From JBEHWX01 sp048498995 (GTDB taxonomy: Bacteria; Bacteroidota; Ignavibacteria; OLB7), in assembly GCA_048498995.1 (NCBI GenBank), contig JBEHWX010000021.1, positions 1 through 64,000 of the forward strand: DNA of 64,000 nt, given 5' to 3'. The position numbers were made by a program, and so were the translations under genes. The notes below the pieces were generated by a model, which was given only the letters and a program-made list of their open reading frames with translations, was not told the DNA's origin and ran no database searches. This document shows positions 19,572-28,002 of the stretch, piece by piece; position 1 is the first letter of the stretch; the number at the start of each line of letters is the position of its first letter.

Positions 19572-20009
19572 ATGTTACTGCCGAAGAGAGTCAAATATCG
19601 CAAGACACAGCGCGGGCGGATGACCGGCAAGGCGTATCGCGGCTCGACGGTCGCGTTCGGAACGCACGCGATCAAGGCCCTGGAGCCGGCATGGATCACC
19701 AGCCGCCAGATCGAGTCGGCCCGTATCGCGATCAACCGCGAGATGAAGCGCGACGGTAAGATCTGGATTCGAATCTTCCCGGATAAGCCGGTGACGAAGA
19801 AGCCGGCCGAGACCCGTCAGGGCTCGGGCAAGGGCTCGCCGGAGTTCTGGGTCGCGGTGGTCAAGCCGGGCCGTATTCTCTTCGAGATCGGCGGCGTCTC
19901 CAACGAGACCGCGATGGAGGCTCTTCGTCTGGCAAGCCACAAGCTGCCGATCAGGACGAAGGTCGTGATCCGTCCGGACTACAAGCCGGACGTCGACGTC
20001 CGCGGGTAA
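19572..20009 (+). CDS. rplP: 50S ribosomal protein L16
   Basis: 23S rRNA-binding protein at the A-site/central protuberance. 145 residues. Opens MLLPKRVKYRKTQRGRM and includes GTHAIKALEPAWITSRQIE, IWIRIFPDKPVTKKPAETR and EFWVAVVKPGRILFE. The 3' end overlaps a stem around its own stop codon (20004-20035). Confidence 0.97.
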   Translation: MLLPKRVKYRKTQRGRMTGKAYRGSTVAFGTHAIKALEPAWITSRQIESARIAINREMKRDGKIWIRIFPDKPVTKKPAETRQGSGKGSPEFWVAVVKPGRILFEIGGVSNETAMEALRLASHKLPIRTKVVIRPDYKPDVDVRG

Positions 20010-20035
20010 TGCCGGGCGCGGCGAGCCGATTACCC
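20004..20035 (+). other. Hairpin embedding the rplP stop codon
   Basis: GGGTAAT (20004-20010) pairs with ATTACCC (20029-20035), putting the TAA stop of rplP inside the stem. Downstream the spacer has a short repeat of the type acggcacgcc-g/t-gata near 20046-20080. Confidence 0.5.
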
Positions 20036-20143
20036 CCAGCCTGACACGGCACGCCGGATACGGCACGCCTGATACGGCGACACGGGGCGCGGCAGCCAGA
20101 GAACTGTTGTCAGAGACTCGAATCCGAACCTTTTCTATACGTC

Positions 20144-20353
20144 ATGAAGCCAACGAAACCTTCCGATCTGCGTGGTCTGACCGACGCGGAGCTGAAGAAC
20201 CAGATCCTCGAGAGCGAGCGCGCGGTCGTCGACATGCGATTCCGTCGCGCGGTCGGCCAGCTCGAGAACCCGGCGGCGGTCCGGACCATCCGTCGCGACA
20301 TCGCGCGGATGAAGACGATCCTCCGCGAGCGCGAGGCGGGGATCCAGCGCTGA
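20144..20353 (+). CDS. rpmC: 50S ribosomal protein L29
   Basis: Small two-helix protein near the tunnel exit. 69 residues. Recognised by LRGLTDAELKNQILESERA and MRFRRAVGQLENPAAVRTIRRDIARMKTILRERE (read in parts). The N-terminus carries a short MKPTKPSD extension. Its stop lies inside the first of three consecutive stems in the rpmC-rpsQ spacer. Confidence 0.97.
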   Translation: MKPTKPSDLRGLTDAELKNQILESERAVVDMRFRRAVGQLENPAAVRTIRRDIARMKTILREREAGIQR

Positions 20354-20415
20354 GGCGCTGCTCCGTCGAAGCACGGAGGCGGGGCTCGGAGACGGGCCGA
20401 TAGCAAGCGTATCGG
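20345..20415 (+). other. Three consecutive hairpins in the rpmC-rpsQ spacer
   Basis: CAGCGC/GCGCTG (20345-20350 / 20355-20360, loop TGAG with the rpmC stop), CTCCGT/ACGGAG (20361-20366 / 20373-20378) and CCGATA/TATCGG (20397-20402 / 20410-20415). None has a T run. Confidence 0.6.
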
Positions 20416-20506
20416 TCGGGCAGGAGGCGGCAATCAGAGCCGGCCGGGCTCGATCTGTCAACCCAGCATTCGTTGAGTAATCCTCATTGATTCGCAGATA
20501 GGCGCC

Positions 20507-20887
20507 ATGCAGGAAGAACAGAATCAGAATATGAACCAGCCGACCGAGAACGATCCGCTCAACCTGTCGACCGGCTTCGCCGCGGACGCCTCCGCGGAGA
20601 GCGCCTCGGCCGAGAGCGCTCCGGAGGGTGAGCAGACCACCGGCCGCCGCAAGGCCCGTATCGGCCTGGTCGTCTCCAACAAGATGAACAAGAGCATCAC
20701 GGTCGCTGTGGTGCGCCGCGTCCGTCATCCGCTGTACAAGAAGTATTTCAACAAGACGAAGAAGTACATGGCGCATGACGAGAACAACGACTGTGGTGTG
20801 GGCGATCGCGTTCGGATCGTCGAGACCCGTCCGCTGAGCGCTCACAAGCGTTGGCGCGTGGACGAGATCCTTGAGAGGGCGAAGTAA
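20507..20887 (+). CDS. rpsQ: 30S ribosomal protein S17 with N-terminal extension
   Basis: Primary 16S rRNA-binding protein. The S17 core runs from about residue 48 (KARIGLVVSNKMNKSITVAV through VGDRVRIVETRPLSAHKRW). Before it there are some 45 extra residues rich in Glu, Ser, Ala and Asn, making 126 residues in place of the usual 80-90. Internal ATGs exist (for example the Met-Asn-Gln at about residue 9), but none lies near the core, and the frame has no stop, so the extension looks genuine. Its role is unknown. Confidence 0.95.
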   Translation: MQEEQNQNMNQPTENDPLNLSTGFAADASAESASAESAPEGEQTTGRRKARIGLVVSNKMNKSITVAVVRRVRHPLYKKYFNKTKKYMAHDENNDCGVGDRVRIVETRPLSAHKRWRVDEILERAK

Positions 20888-20993
20888 TATTCAGTCAGCA
20901 TAAAGCCGTGCCTCTTGCCAGTCCGGTGCGCCATCGAGGGAGCCAGCTCCCCGAGCGTGAGCGCAGGTCGACGGGAGGATGGGAGAGTCAACC

Positions 20994-21362
20994 ATGATCC
21001 AGGAAGAAACTAATCTCGTCGTCGCCGATAACTCCGGCGCGCGCAAAGTCCGCTGCATCCGCGTTCTCGGCGGACACGACCGTCGCTACGCCGGCATCGG
21101 CGATGTGATCGTCGTCGCGGTCAAGAGTGCCCTCCCGGGCGGCAACGTCAAGAAGGGGGATGTCTCGAAGGCCGTGATCGTGCGGACGAAGAAGGAGACG
21201 CGCCGTCGCGACGGCAGCTACATCCGCTTCGATGAGAACGCGGCGGTGCTGCTGAACAATCAGGGAGAGCCGCGCGGAACGCGCATCTTCGGCCCGGTCG
21301 CCCGCGAGCTGCGCGATCGCAACTACATGAAGATCGTTTCGCTTGCCCCGGAGGTACTGTAA
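20994..21362 (+). CDS. rplN: 50S ribosomal protein L14
   Basis: 23S rRNA-binding protein that contacts the 30S subunit and is the RsfS docking site. 122 residues, the exact family norm. The ATG at 20994 gives MIQEETNLVVADNSGAR, the conserved opening, with GGGAG upstream; an in-frame ATG at 20979 would add five residues. Further marks GDVIVVAVKSALPGG and IFGPVARELRDRNYMKI. Two bases separate it from rplX. Confidence 0.98.
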   Translation: MIQEETNLVVADNSGARKVRCIRVLGGHDRRYAGIGDVIVVAVKSALPGGNVKKGDVSKAVIVRTKKETRRRDGSYIRFDENAAVLLNNQGEPRGTRIFGPVARELRDRNYMKIVSLAPEVL

Positions 21363-21364
21363 GA

Positions 21365-21733
21365 ATGAAGAACGATCAGAAGAACGCTAACGTCCCCAAG
21401 AAGCTCCGCATCAAGAAGGGAGACCAGGTGGTCGTGATCTCCGGGGACAGCAGGGGAGAGACCGGCCGGGTGCTGGCCGTCTACCCGCGGACCGGACGTG
21501 TCCTCGTCGAGGGTGTCAACATCGTGAAGCGCTCGTATCGCAAGGGTGTCAACCCGAACCTTCCGCAGGGAGGGATTCACGAGAAGGAAGCCCCGATTCA
21601 CATCTCGAACGTCGCCATCGCCGACCCGAAGACCGGCAAGCCGACCCGCGTCGGCGTCAGGACCGAGGCGGGGAAGGACGGCCAGACCGAGCGGGTGCGC
21701 TACGCGAAGGCATCGGACACGATTCTCAACTAA
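21365..21733 (+). CDS. rplX: 50S ribosomal protein L24
   Basis: Assembly-initiating 50S protein with a KOW motif. 122 residues, slightly long. KKGDQVVVISGDSRGETGRV is the KOW region (about 17-36), followed by GVNIVKRSYRKG and the family motif GGIHEKEAPIHISNV. It begins 2 bases after rplN, so the pair is probably co-translated. Confidence 0.97.
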   Translation: MKNDQKNANVPKKLRIKKGDQVVVISGDSRGETGRVLAVYPRTGRVLVEGVNIVKRSYRKGVNPNLPQGGIHEKEAPIHISNVAIADPKTGKPTRVGVRTEAGKDGQTERVRYAKASDTILN

Positions 21734-21760
21734 TTTTTGCTGCGAACTCCCGAGAGAACA

Positions 21761-22438
21761 ATGGCTAAAGAGAAGAAGCAAAAAGGTCAGCAGGGGTCCG
21801 AGGCCCAGGTCGAGCCGAAGTCGACGGCCGAGGCGGTCACCCCGCGCATGCAGACGCGCTATCGCGAGCTCGTGGTTCCGGCGCTGATGAAGCAGTTCGG
21901 CTACAAGAACGTGATGCAGGTTCCGCGCCTGGAGAAGATCGCGATCAACCGTGGCGTTGGCGACGCGGTGACCGACCAGAAGCTGCTGAACAACGCGGTC
22001 GACGAGCTGCAGCTGATCGCCGGACAGAAGCCGGCCATCAGCAAGGCGAAGAAGTCGATCTCGAACTTCAAGCTCCGCGAGGGGCAGTCGATCGGCGCCC
22101 GCGTCACGCTGCGCGGCTCCCGCATGTATGAGTTCCTTGACCGGTTCATCTCGGTCGCCGTTCCCCGTATCCGCGACTTCCGCGGACTGCCGGACAAGTC
22201 GTTCGACGGCCACGGCAACTACACGATCGGCATCAAGGAGCAGATCATCTTCCCGGAGATCGACGTGGACAAGGTGGTTCGCATCGACGGCATGGACATC
22301 ACGTTCGTGACCTCGGCGACGACCGACGAAGAGGCGTACGCGCTGCTGCGCGAGATGGGCTTCCCGTTCCGCAAGCGGGAGACGGCCGAGGCGCCGGTGG
22401 CCGAGGCCGCGGTGGCCGGGGCCGCAGTGGCCGCCTGA
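21761..22438 (+). CDS. rplE: 50S ribosomal protein L5 with extra termini
   Basis: 5S rRNA-binding protein of the central protuberance. 225 residues; usual L5 is about 180. The ATG at 21761 follows GAGAG. The first 28 or so residues (Lys/Glu/Gln-rich) precede the core, which starts at MQTRYRELVVPALMKQF. Core marks: LEKIAINRGVGDA, QKPAISKAKKSISNFKLRE, PRIRDFRGL and FPEIDVDKV. The tail after the MGFPFRK end is Ala/Val/Glu-rich (AEAPVAEAAVAGAAVAA). Confidence 0.97.
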   Translation: MAKEKKQKGQQGSEAQVEPKSTAEAVTPRMQTRYRELVVPALMKQFGYKNVMQVPRLEKIAINRGVGDAVTDQKLLNNAVDELQLIAGQKPAISKAKKSISNFKLREGQSIGARVTLRGSRMYEFLDRFISVAVPRIRDFRGLPDKSFDGHGNYTIGIKEQIIFPEIDVDKVVRIDGMDITFVTSATTDEEAYALLREMGFPFRKRETAEAPVAEAAVAGAAVAA

Positions 22439-22490
22439 GGCGTGTCCGGGACGAACAGAGACACTCAACGCTTTAGAGAGAGCATAGACA

Positions 22491-22760
22491 ATGGCTAGAA
22501 AGAGTTTGATCGCACGGGAAGCAAAGCGGCAAAAGCTTGTCGACAAGTACGCCGAGCTGCGTGCCAAGTACAAGGCGGAGGGGAATTACGAGGCGCTTCA
22601 GAAGCTCCCCCGCAACAGCTCGCCGGTTCGCCTGCACAACCGCTGCTCGGTCACTGGCCGGCCGCGTGGGTTCTACCGGAAGTTCGGGCTCTGCCGCAAT
22701 CAGTTCCGCCTGCTGGCCCTTGAAGGGAAGATCCCGGGCATCCGGAAGGCAAGCTGGTAA
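22491..22760 (+). CDS. rpsN: 30S ribosomal protein S14, zinc-free long form
   Basis: 30S head protein. 89 residues: the long (type A) S14. The region that holds CxxC pairs in the short zinc form here reads RLHNRCSVTGRPRGFYRKFG and LCRNQFR, with isolated cysteines, so no zinc ribbon is expected. Ends LALEGKIPGIRKASW as in the family. Preceded by AGAGAGCAT. Confidence 0.97.
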   Translation: MARKSLIAREAKRQKLVDKYAELRAKYKAEGNYEALQKLPRNSSPVRLHNRCSVTGRPRGFYRKFGLCRNQFRLLALEGKIPGIRKASW

Positions 22761-22804
22761 TAAGGTTTCCGTCAGCGAGTTCAACGAATAGCACACTGAA
22801 GACA

Positions 22805-23194
22805 ATGACCGATCCGATAGCAGACTTTCTCACGCGTATCCGCAACGCTGCTAGCGCACGTCACAAGGTCGTCGATATCCCTGCTTCGAATATGAAGGCG
22901 GGGCTGGCGGAGATCCTGAAGACGCAGGGGTTCATCGCCGACTACCAGCGTGTCGAGGAGGGTCCGCAGGGGCTGCTCCGGCTGACGCTCCGGTATGTCA
23001 ACGGACAGCCGTCGCTCTTCGGCCTCCGGCGGGTGAGCCGCCCCGGCCTTCGTCGCTACGCCGGAGCCACGGAGCTCCCGCGGGTGAAGAACGGGCTCGG
23101 CATCGCGATCATCAGCACCTCTCAGGGGCTGATGACGGACAAGGAGGCACGCCGCCGGAATATCGGCGGAGAGGTCCTCTGCTTTATCTGGTAA
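22805..23194 (+). CDS. rpsH: 30S ribosomal protein S8
   Basis: 16S rRNA-binding assembly protein and, in E. coli, the spc operon repressor. 129 residues. Begins MTDPIADFLTRIRNA and ends with the conserved GIAIISTSQGLMTDKEARR and GGEVLCFIW. The middle carries RRVSRPGLRRY. No target site resembling the S8-binding helix was identified near rplE. Confidence 0.97.
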   Translation: MTDPIADFLTRIRNAASARHKVVDIPASNMKAGLAEILKTQGFIADYQRVEEGPQGLLRLTLRYVNGQPSLFGLRRVSRPGLRRYAGATELPRVKNGLGIAIISTSQGLMTDKEARRRNIGGEVLCFIW

Positions 23195-23240
23195 CCCATA
23201 CGTTTCTGGCTCAACCTGAAGATAGACAAGGATAGACGAC

Positions 23241-23780
23241 GTGTCACGAATTGGTAAAAAGCCGATCCCTCTGCCGCAGGGCGTCAACGTCAAGCGCGAG
23301 GGAGAGCTCGTCACGGTCAAGGGACCGAAGGGCGAGCTGAAGACGCAGATCAGCGGAACGATCGCCACGGCCATCGAGAACAACGAGGTGGTGGTGACCC
23401 GGCCCAACGATCTTGCCGAGAACCGGGCGGCCCACGGCCTTACCCGTACCCTGATCAACAACATGGTGCAGGGGGTTACTCAGGGCTTCACCCGCGAGCT
23501 CGACATCGTCGGCGTCGGCTATCGTGCCGAGGTCCGCGGCAAGAGCCTCGTGCTGAACCTGGGATACTCGCATCCGATCATGTTCTTCCCGCCGGCGGAG
23601 ATCATGCTGGCCGCCCCGACGCCGAACAGCATCACGGTGAGCGGCATCGACAAGCAGCTTGTCGGTCAGGTCGCCGCGAAGATCCGTTCGCTCCGTCCGC
23701 CGGAGCCCTACAAGGGAAAGGGGATCAAGTACAGAGACGAGCAGATCCGTCGCAAGGCCGGAAAGTCAGCAGGTAAGTAA
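23241..23780 (+). CDS. rplF: 50S ribosomal protein L6
   Basis: Two-domain protein near the GTPase-associated centre. 179 residues, GTG start. Marks: MSRIGKKPIPLPQGV, the first domain with VKGPKGEL, GVTQGFTRELDIVGVGYRAE, and the second-domain motif PPEPYKGKGIKY. Sits 46 bases after rpsH. Confidence 0.98.
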   Translation: MSRIGKKPIPLPQGVNVKREGELVTVKGPKGELKTQISGTIATAIENNEVVVTRPNDLAENRAAHGLTRTLINNMVQGVTQGFTRELDIVGVGYRAEVRGKSLVLNLGYSHPIMFFPPAEIMLAAPTPNSITVSGIDKQLVGQVAAKIRSLRPPEPYKGKGIKYRDEQIRRKAGKSAGK

Positions 23781-23796
23781 GTAAACAGCAGGGACA

Positions 23797-24165
23797 ATGA
23801 GCGCAAAAGGGAAGATCGAGCGTCGGAACCGGCGCAAGTTTCGTATCCGCAAGCGGCTGGTCGGCTCCAACGAGCGTCCGCGCCTGACCGTCTTCCGGAG
23901 CAATACCCACATCTACGTGCAGGCGATCGACGATCGTACCGGCCGTACGCTGGCCCAGGCCTCGAGCCTCAACGACGATATCGTCAAGGGCATGGTCGAC
24001 GGCAACGGCAAGGTCTCCATCGGCATGGCCGTCGGCAAGGCCGTGGCGCAGCGCCTGAAGGAGCAGAACATCAGCACCGTGATCTTCGACCGTAACGGTT
24101 ACCTGTATCACGGACGGATCAAGGCGATCGCCGACGGCGCTCGCGAGGCCGGCCTGACGCTCTGA
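23797..24165 (+). CDS. rplR: 50S ribosomal protein L18
   Basis: 5S rRNA-binding protein. 122 residues. Recognised by RIRKRLVGSNERPRLTVFRS, HIYVQAIDD, GKAVAQRLKEQNI and the ending FDRNGYLYHGRIKAIADGAREAGL (read in parts). Spaced 16 bases from rplF. A 384-base spacer, long for this operon, follows before rpsE. Confidence 0.97.
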   Translation: MSAKGKIERRNRRKFRIRKRLVGSNERPRLTVFRSNTHIYVQAIDDRTGRTLAQASSLNDDIVKGMVDGNGKVSIGMAVGKAVAQRLKEQNISTVIFDRNGYLYHGRIKAIADGAREAGLTL

Positions 24166-24200
24166 TCCGACGCGTCACGCGCGGGTCGATCTGATCCGGC

Positions 24201-24245
24201 GCCCCTCCCGGGGCGGCCCCTCCCGGGGCGGCCCCTCCCAGGGCG
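24201..24245 (+). repeat. 15-base tandem repeat x3
   Basis: Unit gcccctcccggggcg at 24201-24215 and 24216-24230, with a one-base variant at 24231-24245. Each copy is itself a short inverted repeat (CCCC/GGGG), so the array can fold as a row of small stems. Confidence 0.8.
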
Positions 24246-24280
24246 GAGCCTCCGGCAACGGGGCGATCCGCCGGCAGAAT

Positions 24281-24423
24281 CTTCGGACGAAGTCTTCGAT
24301 CGAAGAGCAAGTGAAGGGAGCGGGCGCTCGACGCAACCGGCGGTCCGTGGCGGTGCTTCGAGACGGGGAACCGAAGCGGTGCTCCGTAACGGGAAACCGG
24401 AGCGGCGATCCGATGGGGGATCG
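24281..24423 (+). other. Row of small hairpins with a covarying pair
   Basis: CTTCG-GA-CGAAG (24281-24292) and the palindrome CTTCGATCGAAG (24294-24305) are followed by GCTTCG/CGAAGC (24355-24360 / 24372-24377), GCTCCG/CGGAGC (24381-24386 / 24398-24403) and CGATCC/GGATCG (24406-24411 / 24418-24423). The third and fourth have 11-base loops sharing ACGGG.AAC, and one stem pair changes from T-A to C-G. Confidence 0.6.
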
Positions 24424-24549
24424 GGAGCGCGTGGAAACAGACCTCTACAACCTGGATGGTTTGAAATCCCTCAGCTCTCGTATCTTGCGGGTCCCCGACT
24501 TCACGAGAACGAGAAATCTTCAACGATAAGTACTAGCTAGAGAGAGACA

Positions 24550-25053
24550 GTGGCAAAAGCAAAAGCTTCCGAGCTCGAGCTGAAGGATAAGCTCGTCCAC
24601 ATCTCCCGCACGGCGAAGGTCGTCAAGGGTGGCCGCAGGTTCGGCTTCAGCGCGATCGTCGTCGTCGGTGACGGCAAGGGACACGTCGGGATCGGTCTCG
24701 GCAAGGCCAACGAGGTAACCAACGCCATCACGAAGGCGACCGACGCGGCCAAGAAGAGCGTGATCTCGGTCCAGCTCAAGGGGACGACGATCCCGCACGA
24801 GGCCTTCGGGAAGTTCGGCGCGGGGAAGATCCTCCTGAAGCCGGCCACGCCGGGCACCGGTGTTATCGCCGGTGGCAGCGCCCGAGCCGTGCTCGAGGCG
24901 GTCGGCGTGCAGGACATCCTGACCAAGAGCCAGGGTTCGAGCAACCCGCACAACGCCGTCAAGGCCACGATGGCCGCTCTGATGGCCCTGGAGGACGCAG
25001 GCTCGGTTGCCTCGCGTCGCGGTATTTCCGTCGGTCGAGTTTTGAAGGGATAA
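24550..25053 (+). CDS. rpsE: 30S ribosomal protein S5
   Basis: 30S body protein important for decoding fidelity and mRNA entry. 167 residues, GTG start. Marks: VHISRTAKVVKGGRRFGFSA, VVGDGKGHVGIGLGKANEV, the second-domain GTGVIAGGSARAVLEAVGV and SQGSSNPHN. It lies 5 bases before rpmD. Confidence 0.98.
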   Translation: MAKAKASELELKDKLVHISRTAKVVKGGRRFGFSAIVVVGDGKGHVGIGLGKANEVTNAITKATDAAKKSVISVQLKGTTIPHEAFGKFGAGKILLKPATPGTGVIAGGSARAVLEAVGVQDILTKSQGSSNPHNAVKATMAALMALEDAGSVASRRGISVGRVLKG

Positions 25054-25058
25054 GAACC

Positions 25059-25244
25059 ATGGCACAAGTAAAGATCACTTTGATCCGCAGCGTCATCGAT
25101 CGTTCCGAGAAGCAGAAGCGGACGATGGAGGCCCTCGGTATCCGCCGCATGAATCGTTCGCGCGTGCACCAGGATACGCCGGAGCTGCAGGGGATGCTGC
25201 GCGTGGTGCGGCATCTGGTGAAGGTCGAGCCGGCAGGCGAGTGA
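25059..25244 (+). CDS. rpmD: 50S ribosomal protein L30
   Basis: Small 50S protein, 61 residues, close to the family norm. AQVKITLIRSVIDRSEKQK opens the chain; the motif LGIRRMNRSRVHQDTPELQGML is typical, as is RVVRHLVKVE near the end. It starts 5 bases after the rpsE stop, consistent with coupling. Confidence 0.95.
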   Translation: MAQVKITLIRSVIDRSEKQKRTMEALGIRRMNRSRVHQDTPELQGMLRVVRHLVKVEPAGE

Positions 25245-25287
25245 CCGGACAGGAGTAGTTGTACCATCCGAAGCTATTGAGAGTAGA

Positions 25288-25752
25288 ATGTCGAATCATT
25301 TAGGCAACCTGCGCTCTCCGAAGGGAGCAACCAAGAACAAGAAGCGTGTCGGTCGTGGTCAGGGCTCAGGCTTTGGCGGCACCTCGACCCGTGGTCATAA
25401 AGGACATCAGTCCCGTTCCGGTTTCGGACAGATCCCGAACTTCGAGGGTGGGCAGATGTCGCTGATTCGTCGCGTTCCGAAGTTCGGCTTCACCAGCCCG
25501 TTCCGCGTGGAGTACCAGACGGTCAACGTCGGACGCCTCCAGCAGCTGGCCGAGGCGGGCAAGCTTTCGGAAGGAACCGTGACCCCGGAGAGCCTTCATG
25601 CCCTCGGCGTGGTCTCCAAGAAGAACGTGCCGGTCAAGATCCTCGGCAACGGCGAGATCTCGACGAAGCTCAGCGTAACCGCACATAAAATCTCGGCCTC
25701 CGCTCGGACCAAGATCGAGCAGGCCGGTGGCTCTGTGACCATCAATGAATAA
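25288..25752 (+). CDS. rplO: 50S ribosomal protein L15
   Basis: 23S rRNA-binding protein with a long basic N-terminus. 154 residues. GNLRSPKGATKNKKRVGRG and the glycine-rich GSGFGGTSTRGHKGHQSRSG precede GGQMSLIRRVPKFGF; VPVKILGNGEI and AHKISASARTKIEQAGG close the chain. It overlaps the secY start by 8 bases. Confidence 0.97.
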   Translation: MSNHLGNLRSPKGATKNKKRVGRGQGSGFGGTSTRGHKGHQSRSGFGQIPNFEGGQMSLIRRVPKFGFTSPFRVEYQTVNVGRLQQLAEAGKLSEGTVTPESLHALGVVSKKNVPVKILGNGEISTKLSVTAHKISASARTKIEQAGGSVTINE

Positions 25753-27091
25753 GCTCATCGAAAGCATTCGCAACGCTTTCCGGATCGAGGAGCTCCGCCA
25801 GCGGCTCGGATTCACGGCACTCATGCTGTTGATCGTCCGCGTTGGCTCGTTCATCTCGGTTCCGGGCGTTGATGTCTCGCTGCTAAAGAGCGCGAAGTTG
25901 GCCGGCAACAACACGTTGTTCGGCCTCTTCGACATGTTCGTGGGCGGCGCATATTCCAACGCGGCGATCTTCGCCCTCGGAATCATGCCCTACATCTCCG
26001 CCTCGATCATCATCCAGCTGCTGACTGCGGTGGTCCCCTACTTCCAGAAGCTTCAGCAGGAGGGAGAGGACGGCCGCAAGCAGATCAACTCCATGACTCG
26101 CTACTTCGCCGTGGCCCTTGCCTTCGCGCAGGGGGTGGCGATCGCCATCAGCCTTCAGACGGCCGATGCCGGCGCCGGTCAGTCGATCATTCCTCCGGCC
26201 GTGCACGGCATCACGTTCGTGCTCTCGGCGGCGGTCATCTTCACCGCGGGCACCATCTTCCTGATGTGGGTCGGCGAGCAGATCACCGAGAAGGGTATCG
26301 GCAACGGCGTGTCGCTGATCATCTTTATCGGCATCATCGCGCGCCTTCCGCAGGCCGTCCTCCAGGAGTTCGAGCTGGTTTCGGCCGGCACGCGCAACAT
26401 CGTGATCGAGCTGATCATCATCGTGGCGCTTCTGTTCGTGATCGCCGGCGTGGTCATGTTCACGCAGGCCGCCCGCAAGATCCCGGTCCAGTACGCCAAG
26501 CGCCGCGTCGGCAGCAAGGTCTACGGCGGCACGACCCAGCATATTCCGATTCAGCTGACGACGGCCAACGTGATGCCGATCATCTTCGCGCAGTCGATCA
26601 TGTTCATCCCGAACTCGATCGTCCAGTATGCGCCGGAGAGCGGCATGGCCGCGTTCGTCGCCCGGAACTTCCAGCACGACAGCCTTCCGTACTCGATCGT
26701 CTTCGCGGTGATGATCATCTTCTTCACCTTCTTCTACACGGCGATCGTGTTCAACCCGCGCGACGTGGCCGAGAATATGCGGAAGAACGGCGGTTTCGTC
26801 CCGGGCGTCCGCCCCGGCAAGCCGACCGAGGAGTACATCGACAATATTCTCACCAAGGTCACCGTCCCTGGGTCTCTCTTCCTGGCCATCGTGGCGATCC
26901 TGCCGGTATTCATGTCCCGACTCGGAGTCTCCGGCGCCTTCGCCGCCTTCTTCGGCGGCACGAGCCTGCTGATCATCGTGGGCGTGGCGATCGATACGCT
27001 CAAGCAGATCGAGTCCTACCTGCTGATGCGCCATTACGATGGGTTCATGAAGAGCGGTAAATTGCGCGGCCGTCAGGTCGTCACCGGCTGA
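25745..27091 (+). CDS. secY: Protein translocase subunit SecY
   Basis: Ten-helix channel of the Sec translocon in the inner membrane. 448 residues. Opening RIEELRQRLGFTALMLLIVR (TM1), the plug region after it, GIMPYISASIIIQLL (TM2), EKGIGNGVSLIIF (TM4) and the cytoplasmic loop NPRDVAENMRKNGGFVPGVRPG are all present. It begins inside rplO by 8 bases, which should couple synthesis. adk, found here in many bacteria, is missing; map follows directly. Confidence 0.98.
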   Translation: MNKLIESIRNAFRIEELRQRLGFTALMLLIVRVGSFISVPGVDVSLLKSAKLAGNNTLFGLFDMFVGGAYSNAAIFALGIMPYISASIIIQLLTAVVPYFQKLQQEGEDGRKQINSMTRYFAVALAFAQGVAIAISLQTADAGAGQSIIPPAVHGITFVLSAAVIFTAGTIFLMWVGEQITEKGIGNGVSLIIFIGIIARLPQAVLQEFELVSAGTRNIVIELIIIVALLFVIAGVVMFTQAARKIPVQYAKRRVGSKVYGGTTQHIPIQLTTANVMPIIFAQSIMFIPNSIVQYAPESGMAAFVARNFQHDSLPYSIVFAVMIIFFTFFYTAIVFNPRDVAENMRKNGGFVPGVRPGKPTEEYIDNILTKVTVPGSLFLAIVAILPVFMSRLGVSGAFAAFFGGTSLLIIVGVAIDTLKQIESYLLMRHYDGFMKSGKLRGRQVVTG

Positions 27092-27131
27092 TCCAGGCCG
27101 GGCAGAGGAAGCTACCAGAGGATATCAGATC

Positions 27132-27962
27132 GTGGGTGAGAGCGAGAATGCCCGTTCAACGGGTGCCCGTGCGGGCGGAAGGGTCAAGAGCGAGGACGAG
27201 ATCGCGCTGATCGCGGAGGCGAGCCGAATCGTCTACGGCGCCCTGACGATGCTGAAGGAGTTCACGGTCGAGGGAGCCACGACGGCGCGTCTCGATCAGC
27301 TTGCCGAGGAGTATATCCACTCCTACGGCGCCGAGCCGGCCTTCAAGGGCTACTCGGTTCACGGCGAGATCTATCCGGCGACCCTCTGCACCTCGATCAA
27401 CGAAGCGGTCGTTCACGGCCTGCCGAACGATCGTCCGCTCGAGCCGGGGGACATCGTCTCCCTGGACTGCGGGGTGAAGAAGGGGGGGTACTACGGCGAC
27501 AGCGCCGTGACGTACGCGATCGGGGAGATCAGCGAGGAGGAGCAGCGGCTTCTGAAGGTAACCGAGGAGTCGCTCTGGCTCGGGATAGAGCAGGCGATTC
27601 CGGGCAATCGTGTCTTTGACATTTCGCGAGCGGTGCAGCGCCACGTCGAGGCCAACGGGTTCTCGATCGTGCGCGACCTGGTCGGCCACGGCATCGGACG
27701 CTCGCTCCACGAGGAGCCGGCGATCCCGAACTTCGTTCCGAGTCCGTTCCTCCGGCATCAGTTCAAGAACGTTCAGCTCGTCGAGGGGATGGTCTTCTGC
27801 ATCGAGCCGATGGTCAACGCGGGGACCTACCGGGTCAACACGCTGGCGGATCGGTGGACGGTGGTGACGGCCGATGGAAAGCCCTCGGCGCATTTCGAGC
27901 ACACGGTGGTCGTGCGCGCCGGCGAGCCTGAGATATTGACACGGCCCATCGTGGCGGCCTGA
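27132..27962 (+). CDS. map: Type I methionine aminopeptidase
   Basis: Removes initiator Met from nascent proteins. 276 residues with GTG start. Metal ligands are visible: His in VHGLP (substrate His), Asp in SLDCGVKKGGYYGDSAVTYA (two Asp), His in GHGIGRSLHEEPAIP, Glu in FCIEPMVN and the final Glu in HFEHTVVV. About 20 extra residues precede the family start (VKSEDEIALIAEAS). It is placed between secY and infA, as in Bacteroidota and Chlorobiota. Confidence 0.97.
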   Translation: MGESENARSTGARAGGRVKSEDEIALIAEASRIVYGALTMLKEFTVEGATTARLDQLAEEYIHSYGAEPAFKGYSVHGEIYPATLCTSINEAVVHGLPNDRPLEPGDIVSLDCGVKKGGYYGDSAVTYAIGEISEEEQRLLKVTEESLWLGIEQAIPGNRVFDISRAVQRHVEANGFSIVRDLVGHGIGRSLHEEPAIPNFVPSPFLRHQFKNVQLVEGMVFCIEPMVNAGTYRVNTLADRWTVVTADGKPSAHFEHTVVVRAGEPEILTRPIVAA

Positions 27963-28002
27963 GCCGCCGACGGGCCGGGCAAGTGCAACTACAAGCAGGT
28001 GT

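Larger units (their letters stand above)
24166..24549 (+). other. 384-base rplR-rpsE spacer
   Basis: No credible ORF. It holds three copies of a 15-base GC-rich unit, two adjacent small palindromes, and a run of at least three hairpins, two with a compensatory base change (see 24201-24245 and 24281-24423). The last 100 bases lead to the GTG of rpsE and look like ordinary leader. Confidence 0.7.
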
